This document shows positions 56,554 through 64,000 of a stretch of 64,000 nucleotides of DNA, piece after piece (the first letter of the stretch is position 1; every line of letters starts with the position of its first letter). The DNA lies in NCBI GenBank assembly GCA_024760905.1, contig CM045750.1, forward strand, positions 14,157,919 to 14,221,918. The letters run 5' to 3'. The position numbers and the translations under genes were made by a program. The notes below the pieces were generated by a model. That model made no database searches. It was not told the origin of the DNA and was given only the letters and a program-made list of their open reading frames with translations. Origin of the DNA: Plotosus lineatus. Taxonomy: Eukaryota; Chordata; Actinopteri; Siluriformes; Plotosidae.

Positions 56554-57070
56554 TAAACTAGATTTATAGCTGTTTGAGTCTCAGACTTGGCTTGGTGTAA
56601 AGTGCTCACCTCACTAACATGGGAGACGCAGTGTTTATACAGTCACAAGACACTGTGGTGATAATGTAGAGGGAATGCACTCACACATGCAAACATTCCC
56701 TTTTAAGGTCATCTTTCAATTCTCCTCAAAAAATAGTAATGAGGGGAACCGCATGGTGGGCTCGCTTTCTATTTCCAGAACTACTTTCTCTGCTCTCTCA
56801 CATTCACATTGATAATATGTACACTGTGTAGAAACAAAACAAAAGAAAGACAGAAAAAACCCCCAAAACAAAACATAAAACACTTAACTCATACTTAAAA
56901 ACCATAGTGTCTGGGCTCCGGATTCAACTTCAATTATTACATTTGGTCAACTTTAAATGAAACTTTAAACTTTAAATGTTAATGTAGGTCGGACAAAAAC
57001 TTTTTTAAATTAGAACAAAAAATTTTTACAGTGTATTTTACCTCTATACGTATTTGTTATATCCTGTGTT
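56551..57070. other. gjb1 intron, nothing recognised
   Basis: No gene or repeat family recognised. Confidence 0.45.
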
Positions 57071-57077
57071 CTGACTT

Positions 57078-57163
57078 ATTATTATTATTATTATTATTAT
57101 TATTGTTGTCGTTGGAATTATTATCATTATTATTATTGTTGTTGTTGTTGTTGTTGTTGTTGG

Positions 57164-57194
<31 letters not shown>

Positions 57195-57410
57195 GTTGTT
57201 GTTGTTGCTGTTATTATTTTTATTATTATTATTATTGTTGTTGTTGTTGTTGTTGCTGTTATTATTATTTTATTATTATTATCATCATTATTATTATTAT
57301 TATTATTATTATTGTTGTTGGCATTATTATTATTATTATTTTTATTATTATTATTATTGTTGTTGTTGTTATTGTTGCTGTTATTATTATTATTATTATT
57401 ATTATTATGA
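57078..57410. repeat. Alternating (ATT)n and (GTT)n trinucleotide array
   Basis: About 330 bp of ATT blocks alternating with GTT blocks, separated by single-copy words such as GGCATT and GCTGTT. Several unit pairs recur, suggesting repeated duplication of a mixed block. Confidence 0.95.
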
Positions 57411-57757
57411 GTGTTACTATTCCAGATCAGTTGTAACGCTTGATGTCTGTTCCTGTGCATTATTTTAGTTTTCTTTAAGTGAAGACCCAGGAAGTCCCTG
57501 TTTGAGTTCTTAAACTTCTCATCTCTCAGGGTTTAGAACCTAATCTAACAACATGGTCCATCTTGTTTTGAGTTTAAATTGCAGTATCAATGTGTAATCA
57601 ACCTTAGTTTGAAATAAAAGATGTACTGTTTAATAATGTTTCCTTGAAAATCAGTGCTGCAAAGACAAAATGGCTGAAGATTGTCTTTATAAAGGATAAA
57701 TCATAATGATATTCCTTAAAAGGAAGTAATGAGGATTTGCTGTGACTGGAAACATTC

Positions 57758-57813
<56 letters not shown>

Positions 57814-58470
57814 TGGGAGCCTAGCTTCTGAGTATGAGAACAACCTTACTAAATGTTGGGATGTGTCACATAAAAATGTTGGGCAATCTCATATGAAAAC
57901 CCTATTCCCTTACTGCTCATGTGAAAGTGACCCTGGGATCAAGATTTGAAGGGACTTAAGAAGGGGGGCAAGTGACAGTCAGGGAAAACCGGGGCTTTGG
58001 GTCATGTGAAAGCACTTGACTCTGATGGATCCCAGACTTCTAGGAAAATAATGTGCTTCCTCTCTCTCTCTTTCATAGTTTCCAGTTCATGAACTTCCTC
58101 CACCTCACTACCTATATATTAATCTAATAAATATATACCATCTTTTTAAAATTTAATTTAAGTGACCAGGAAAACTCTCAATAAGATTAAAAAAAACATC
58201 TTTCACTCGGGTGTCCTGGCGAAGACAACAGTGATCATCCATCCATCAGCAAAATAAAATAAACAAACATGTCTCACACATTATCTATCAGTTATTTAAC
58301 AGGAGCTATTTAAAGAAGCCATGTTGCCAAATATACATTTTTATCTCTTTGAGAGACTTTTATAAACCTGGCCTGGATGAGAGACAATGGAAACAACATT
58401 TAATTACAACGATAAACATTTATATTCAACATGAAGTTCATTATAATGAGTAAAACCATTTAATTTCTAT
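57411..58470. other. gjb1 intron, nothing recognised
   Basis: (CA)n at 57762-57810 is the only feature; the rest looks unique. Confidence 0.5.
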
Positions 58471-58543
58471 CATTTATATTTATATATATATATATATATA
58501 TATATAAGGAAGGATCTACTCAGAAAATCCTCTATATATATAT

Positions 58544-58912
58544 ATAAGGGGGCAGTGGTGGTCTAGTGGTATAGGGCGCTGGATCGCTGATCCAAAGGTT
58601 GGGGGTTCGAGTCCCACTCTCCACAAGGTTGTCACTGTCCCCCCCAGTGCAGCTAACTGGGTTATCAAAGGCGGGCCATGTCTCTCACTGTCTATGGTGA
58701 GAGGCATGTAAAAGAACCATTGCTGACTTTCATAAAGAGTAGCTGCAAAGTCGTCAGCGTGTTTCTGTCCCTTGCTAAAAAGGGTTGTGACAGGAAGGGC
58801 ATCCGACGTAAAAAAAAAAACCTCTGCCAAATCAAATGTGCGAATCAGATGATTCGCTGTGGCGACTCCCGAGTAAAAGGGAAAAAGCCGAAAGGAAGAC
58901 AGACAGACAGAC

Positions 58913-58916
<4 letters not shown>
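58544..58916 (+). mobile_element. tRNA-derived SINE, RTE-type tail, in (TA)n
   Basis: Full-length sense copy with intact A- and B-boxes, flanked by TATATATA on both sides. An A-tract expansion lies within the tail region at 58811-58820. Confidence 0.94.

Positions 58917-58962
<46 letters not shown>
58917..58962. repeat. (TA)n between two SINEs
   Basis: About 22 TA units. Further TA tracts at 58480-58506 and 59334-59371 frame the SINE pair. Confidence 0.95.
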
Positions 58963-58965
<3 letters not shown>

Positions 58966-58967
58966 CA

Positions 58968-59308
58968 GGCAGTGGTGGCCTGTTGGTAAGGGGCGCTGGA
59001 TTGCTGATCCTAAGGTTGGGGGTTTGAGTTCCACTCTCCACAGGGTTGTCACGGTCCCCCCCAGTGCAGCTAACTTGGTAATCAAAGGCGGGCCATGTCT
59101 CTCACTGTCTATGGTGAGAGGTTCATGTTAAAGAACCATTGCTGACTTTCGTAAAGAGTAGCTGCATAGCCATCAGCGTGTTTCTGTCCCTTGCTAAAAA
59201 GGGTTGTGTCAGGAAGGGCATCCAACATAAATACCTATGCCAAATCAAACATGCAAATCAGATGATTCACTGTGGTGACCCCTGAAAAAGGGAAAAAGCC
59301 GAAAGGAA
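58968..59308 (+). mobile_element. tRNA-derived SINE, RTE-type tail, second of a pair
   Basis: Sense copy, more diverged than its neighbour (GCCTGTTGGTAAGG A-box region; TGACCCCTGAAAAAGGGAAA tail). Confidence 0.92.
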
Positions 59309-59330
59309 ATGAAGCTACTTGATATACTGT

Positions 59331-59371
<41 letters not shown>

Positions 59372-59376
<5 letters not shown>

Positions 59377-59767
59377 CCTAGTTGTCCTTACATTCTTAAT
59401 AACAATAACAGCCTGTTTAGCTTCAGAACTCTGTGTGATACTGTGTATAACCTGCTTTATTTATTATGATTTATTCATGTTTATATGAACTTATTTTATG
59501 TATATTGTACACTAGTGATCAATACTATTATTTTATAATCATAGTCATAAAGTACAGACAGTGGTCAGCACCCTTAGTCCTGTAGGCTATTTTCAATTTA
59601 TGGATTTTTTATGCTTGATTATTCCCCATATGTTCCCAAGTTTTAGATAAAATAAATAAATAATAACGATAAAAGACATATTTCTTATGTACATTTAGAA
59701 CCATAACTCATGCTGGATAATTAAATGAAAAAGTTATATTAATATGATATGTCTGATGAAAACTTAC
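59372..59767. other. gjb1 intron near candidate first exon
   Basis: AT-rich, nothing recognised. Confidence 0.4.
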
Positions 59768-59938
59768 CTTCTGTTCCAGGGAAGAGAAGCCGAGGCAGAA
59801 CGATGCTGCTATCTGGACAAATGTGACATTAGTGGAGATATATGAAAAAGCAGTCGTGCAGTACACATGGACCCTACTGTGTTGTGTCTCCACTGAAGGA
59901 GTTTCCCAAGAATACCTCTCTTTTGAAGGACATACCAC
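59768..59938 (-). other. gjb1: Candidate non-coding first exon of gjb1
   Basis: The segment ends with a strong donor CAGAAG|GTAAGTTTT (59759-59767) on the gjb1 strand and carries no long frame in the sense direction. Mammalian GJB1 has non-coding first exons joined to a single coding exon, and the coding exon here has a clear 5' UTR acceptor. The link across an 18-kb intron is inferred. The upper limit is set about 30 nt below the TATA-like box. Confidence 0.45.
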
Positions 59939-59963
59939 TTGAGGAGCAAAAACTTTTCTTTAA

Positions 59964-60038
59964 CCTTATATGAGGCGAGAGGCAGGCGTAGATTACAGGC
60001 AAGTAAAAAAGGGAAATCCTCCAGATGACTGTGATTGG
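59964..60038 (-). promoter_or_regulatory. gjb1: Candidate gjb1 promoter: TATA-like box and CCAAT box
   Basis: On the minus strand CATATAAGG lies at 59964-59972 and GAGCCAATCA, a CCAAT box, is centred on 60036, about 65 bp further upstream. Their order and spacing fit a core promoter firing into the exon that ends at 59768. GGTTAAAG just after the TATA-like box resembles a nuclear-receptor half-site. Confidence 0.4.
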
Positions 60039-60039
60039 C

Positions 60040-60545
60040 TCCATGTGTGTGAGCTTCCATGACCCCAGGCATTGACCCTCACTGTGTAAGTATGTGGAGA
60101 GGATCTGGAGCGTGGTGCTGCTGGGGAGGAGCACACAGGCTGGGGGTGGGCCTATTTTCCGGCTATGGAAGGCACAAATGACAATTTTCATATTTCTTCT
60201 AAATTTGGAGATTTCTGCCCCATGCTAGGGTCTTGGCAGGCTGTACTGTGAGCACATGTGGAAAAATATTACCAGAGTTACGTGTGACGTGAATGAAAAA
60301 CTTTGGCCAGACCGGCAGAAATGGCAACAGGGAATGTAGGATGAAGTGGAATCTTTAGTTACAGTATTTTACTGCAATTTCTAATTATTTTAACATCCAG
60401 TTAGAATTACATTCACAATTTAGAAGATACCCTTTTCCAGAACAACCTCTAAAAGTGCTTTGGTATTTATTTTAAAAAACATCCTGACAGTGTTTCACTC
60501 GGTCTTAAACTATGAATAATTAGTTCATGCATTATACTGAACATT
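60040..60545. other. Upstream of candidate gjb1 promoter
   Basis: Non-repetitive sequence with moderate GC (60060-60170) that could hold upstream elements. No specific site is claimed. Confidence 0.35.
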
Positions 60546-60600
60546 TATTCATTCATTTTCTGAACCCTTAATCATAATTAGGTTTACACTGGCCCCACAA
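60546..60600 (-). mobile_element. SINE L2-type tail fragment
   Basis: TTCATTCATTTTCTGAACCC then TTAATCATAATTAGG is the antisense 3' end alone, about 50 bp. Confidence 0.65.
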
Positions 60601-60640
60601 AAAAAAAGAGAAATTAGACTTTATTTCTAAATCCTGTGTG

Positions 60641-60940
60641 AGGCCGACGGCGTAGTGGTTAGAGTGCTACACTCATGATCGGGAAGTTGTGTGTTCAAAT
60701 CCCAGTTAGGCCCTCACTGTGCTAAGACCCCTGGGCAAGTTCTTAATCACAAGTGTGCCTCTGTTCACCCAGCAGTATAAATGGGTACCAGTAAAAATAT
60801 ACTGGGAAGGTAACCTGCGATGGACGAGCATCCCATCCAGGAGGAGTTGTACTCCTAGTCACGTCATGCTATGGAAACTGGGAATAAGCACCGGTCTGAT
60901 GAGCCACTAGGCTTGGGTGTAAAAAGCTCAATGGACTTTA
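60641..60940 (+). mobile_element. SINE family C, sense copy
   Basis: Head GCCGACGGCGTAGTGGTTAG, B-box GTGTTCAAATCCC, body CACTGTGCTAAGACCCCTGG, 3' end CCGGTCTGATGAGCCACTAG. CTTTATTTCTAAATCCTG and CTTTACCTCTAAATCTTG at the flanks form a decayed duplication. Confidence 0.88.
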
Positions 60941-61164
60941 CCTCTAAATCTTGTCCCCAGAAATTATGGCTGTCATGGTGGGTGATGAATAAACCAAGAT
61001 TGTGCACAAGTCACCCTCCCACCCCCTGCCACTCAATGTATTATTAACTTATATGGATGTGATATTTACCTTGAGCTGTCTACCATATAATGATTACATT
61101 TTTCATTAGAAATGTCCTTTCCTTTTCTCGGCTATTCAAATTGAAACTGTTCAATAATTTGATG

Positions 61165-62254
61165 TTGCAGTGTCTGTCTCACTTAATGAAAGTCTCACCA
61201 AACGAAAAATGCAGGTTACGAAACGCATTTTCCTAAAATTTTTGTCTCTGGATACGAAACAAGTTCACGTTACAAATACGCGCCATCTTAAAAGTTCAAA
61301 CGCGCCATACAAACATTTAAACGCGCCATTCAAACATTCAAACAATGCACGAGCTGCTCTCCCATCAATGACATTCAAACATCCCACCCCACTGGCCTCC
61401 CATTGGCTGGGAGGGAGCTGAATCGCCATAATACAGGACTATACCCATAATGCTTTTCATGTGCCTTCGACCCATTGTTCGACACAAGCATGAAGGAGAG
61501 TTGTACTGTTGGGTCGTGAGTTTCGTGAGTTTTTTAAGTGTGATTATTGCAGCGTTCTTCTTCTTCTTTTCCTTTCGGCTGTTCCCTTCAGGGGTCGCCA
61601 CAGCAAATGATCTGCCTCCATCTCTCCCGATCCTCTGCATCTTCTACTCTTACTCCAACGACCTTCATGTCCGCCTTCACCGCATCCATAAATCCAGCGT
61701 TATTTTTCGTTATTAATCATGAGCCCCAAGAAAGTGATTCCCGGTGAGACTGAAAAGAAGAAGCGGGCTCTGTTATCAATAAAAGTAAAACAGGAGATGA
61801 TAAAAAAATATGAAAGTGGGATTCGGTTGAGTGAAATTGCAAAGGAATCTGGCTGAAACCCCTCTACAAGCGGGACAATATTGAAGCAGAAGGAGGCATT
61901 AAAAGCGGAGATCCAGTGACAGAGGCGATTATTTCGGAAAAAGCCACCGTCATATTTAAGGACCTCGTGAAGGAGGGTGAGGGTTCTTCAGACCAGCAAC
62001 CCCCAGACTTTAAAGTGTCGCATGGGTGGTTCGAGAGATTTTTAAAAAGGTAAATAATTTTCTGTTACTTTTAGCATGTATTTCAGACAAAATTGATGTA
62101 CTTTTATAATTTTTAAAGGGTTTATGGGGTAGTCTTGGGAGCCTTTGAACAAATCACATGTTTTACATATAAAATGCTGTTCAACTTACGAAAAATGCAT
62201 GATACGAAAAAGGTGCTGGAACGGATAAATTTCGTAATGTGAGGTACGACTGTA
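61165..62254 (+). mobile_element. Pogo/Tigger transposon with transposase N-terminus, broken
   Basis: Around 61720-62050 the sense strand encodes MSPKKVIPGETEKKKRALLS, KQEMIKKYESGIRLSEIAKE and TILKQKEALKAE: the CENP-B/pogo helix-turn-helix of a Tigger transposase. A stop and frame breaks interrupt it and the DDE domain is missing. The right end GTAATGTGAGGTACGACTGTA (61-bp region up to 62254) resembles other pogo termini here. An RTE fragment is inserted at 61556-61695. Confidence 0.8.
61556..61697 (-). mobile_element. RTE-type LINE 3' fragment inside Tigger relic
   Basis: (CTT)n then TTTCCTTTCGGCTGTTCCCT and TCACCGCATCCATAAATCC in antisense. CAGCGTT stands on both sides (61550-61556 and 61697-61703), a short duplication. 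Confidence 0.83.
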
Positions 62255-62389
62255 GTTACATATGTTAAACCTGATGTAGCAGGAACCAGCAATAACTTTC
62301 TACCCCCACAGTAAGTTAAAAATATTAGAGGATTACCACCTCTAGAGTGTACAACCTCACAGACAGGCTTTCAAGATAAACTGATAAGC

Positions 62390-62545
62390 TCCACTTATAC
62401 TTCTGGTTGGACAGAAGCACACTTGTGGTTCAGACCTTACCCTGATGTCTTAGCACGGTAGAGGTCTAACAGGGATCCAAACCCACAACCTTCTGAACAT
62501 GAGCCCAGCACCCTAACCACTACCCCAATGACACCACAACCAGGA
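62390..62545 (-). mobile_element. SINE family C, old partial copy
   Basis: Antisense text ACAGAAGCACACTTGTGGTT, GTCTTAGCACGGTAGAGG and GAGCCCAGCACCCTAACCAC match the family C head and body. Confidence 0.75.
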
Positions 62546-62970
62546 TGGAAGTCTGGCTGGGAATACCAGGTGCTATGGAGGGTTAGGGGAAAAACCTGGC
62601 AACCTATCCTGTAAAAAAGAGTCATGGAGAGTTGGGTTTGATTGAAGGCACATACAAATTTTTAAAGTAAAGTATTTCACTTCACAAATCTAAAAGAGTC
62701 ATGAGTTTCTGAGCCCAATATGGAATGGGATTGAGATTTCAACATTTAACTTGAACTGTGCTGGACATTTTTCAGAGATTGCGTTGTAACCCCCAAGAAA
62801 GTTAATAAATTAACCCAAAGAATGTCTTGTATACTTCCTAAAATAAATTTCCATTTATATGAACAATCATGTTCTGTACGATAAAATCATTTAAGATTTT
62901 TTTTTCTTTTTTCTTTAAACAACCATCACACTGCTCCTGTTAGAAATGTACCAAAACAACTATGCAAAAC
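62546..62970. other. Nothing recognised
   Basis: AT-rich sequence between two SINEs. Confidence 0.45.
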
Positions 62971-62982
62971 TGATATCATGCA

Positions 62983-63321
62983 GGGGGCAGTGGTGGCTTA
63001 GTGGTATAGGGTGCTGGATCGCTGATCCTAAGGTTGAGGGTTCGAGTCCCACTCTCCACAAGGTTGTCACTGTCCCCGTCCAGTGCAGATAACTGGGTTA
63101 TTAAAGGCCGGCCATGTCTCTCACTGTCTGTGGTGTGAGGTTCATGCAAAAGAGCCATTGCTGACTTTCAACAAGAGTAGCTGCAAAGCCGTCAGCGTAT
63201 TTCCGCCCTGCGATGGCCTGACGAGCTGTCCAGGGTGTACTCTGCCCTCGTCCGGAGTGGGCTGGGATGGGCGCCAGCCTCCCCATGACCCTAATTAGGA
63301 TTAAGCGATTCCAGAAAATGA
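62983..63321 (+). mobile_element. tRNA-derived SINE, L2-type tail, full length
   Basis: Sense copy with intact boxes and tail CCTAATTAGGATTAAGCG. A perfect 12-bp duplication TGATATCATGCA (62971-62982, 63322-63333) flanks it. Confidence 0.95.
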
Positions 63322-63333
63322 TGATATCATGCA

Positions 63334-64000
63334 ACATAAAGTGACTCAAGTTCCGAAGTAGCACCATGCCTCTGTTGTAGAAAACACCACGAGTCTGTGT
63401 AACATGTTTCCGTTCGTGTCTGATGTACAATATGCACATTTATTGTCCACACCATCAGAAACAAAACTATATTTATGGAATAACATTGACATTTAGGTAA
63501 TTTTATATTGCATTTAAGATAATGCTGTTGAGTTTACATCTGATCAAATGAAGCAATTCAAGATCAGAACATTACCTCCAGAGGCTTGTGATGGGTACAT
63601 AACCTCATGGGTTTTGATGTGATTTTTAATACACTGTATATAGGGTGACTCTGAACCGCTTACACAGTATCACCTTTTTCTATTGCTACAGAGTCTTATC
63701 TTTGTGCGCCGTAGAATTGAAATCTTTTATTTTAGTTAGTCTCAATAACTACTGGTTTCCTCATGGCCACGAACATGAGAATGTCTTCCTGTTCTGTGAC
63801 AGGTCTAGGTCAAAGGTCATCATCAAAAGTCATTATAAATCAAATTAAAGTGGCAGGTAGAGAATTAAAGATTCTGATGATGGTATTGCGCTAAACCCAA
63901 AAAATGTTGTTTTAAATACAAATAATTAAAAATATGTGTAAAAATATTACATCTCACAATTCATTTTTTTCTCAAGGAAAGTCTCTCTCTCTCTCTCTCT
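63334..64000. other. Right edge, nothing recognised except (CT)n at the end
   Basis: No gene seen. A (CT)n tract begins at 63982 and runs off the window. Confidence 0.5.

Noticed and set aside
57031..57468. Long open frames of poly-Leu/poly-Asn across the trinucleotide array
   Set aside because: They arise from ATT/GTT repeats lacking stops on both strands; no gene context.
58560..58625. tRNA gene-like sequences with A- and B-boxes (also at 10680, 31840, 43105, 62990 and others)
   Set aside because: Each is continuous with the same SINE body and tail and lacks a proper acceptor stem, so they are SINE heads rather than tRNA genes.

Overview
The window is vertebrate nuclear DNA, most likely from a teleost fish. 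Three intron-containing vertebrate genes, all on the minus strand, sit in a background of SINEs, LINE fragments, DNA transposons and long simple repeats. Species cannot be told from the sequence alone. Gene identities rest on recognising the encoded protein families. Exon limits come from splice sites, frame continuity across every junction and similarity to the human proteins as I know them.

Gene 1 (82-14982) is spdl1, encoding Spindly, the kinetochore adaptor for dynein-dynactin. Nine internal coding exons can be placed. They cover roughly the first 445 residues of a protein that is about 605 residues in human. The 3' exons lie beyond the left edge of the window, and the short first coding exon was not found. 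One junction needs a GC-AG intron. Gene 2 (21269-34206) is fam199x, complete in six coding exons (374 residues), with a 5' UTR acceptor and a candidate non-coding first exon near 35340-35440. Gene 3 (40824-41651) is gjb1, encoding connexin 32, with its whole coding sequence in one exon. A 5' UTR acceptor lies just upstream of the ATG. A candidate non-coding first exon and TATA/CCAAT promoter lie about 18 kb upstream (59768-60040).

Layout by region: 1-15 kb, spdl1 exons separated by introns full of insertions; 15-21 kb, intergenic repeats that must contain the spdl1 promoter; 21-35.5 kb, fam199x; 35.6-40.8 kb, intergenic SINE/RTE nests; 40.8-60 kb, gjb1 and its long presumed first intron, which holds an L2-like LINE, a Tc1 relic, SINEs and very long GA and ATT/GTT simple repeats; 60-64 kb, upstream repeats including a pogo/Tigger relic with transposase remains.

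The repeats are the most informative part. One tRNA-headed SINE body occurs with two different 3' ends: one matches the RTE-type LINE fragments in the same window, the other is an L2-type end. Many copies keep clear target-site duplications, so nested insertion orders can be read. Other notable items are three long fold-back hairpins, a hAT element with a perfect 8-bp duplication, pogo-family elements flanked by TA, and an 18S rRNA 5' fragment fused to an A-tract and next to a LINE 5' region. The three genes have no evident functional link. Their shared strand and order most likely reflect old chromosomal synteny.
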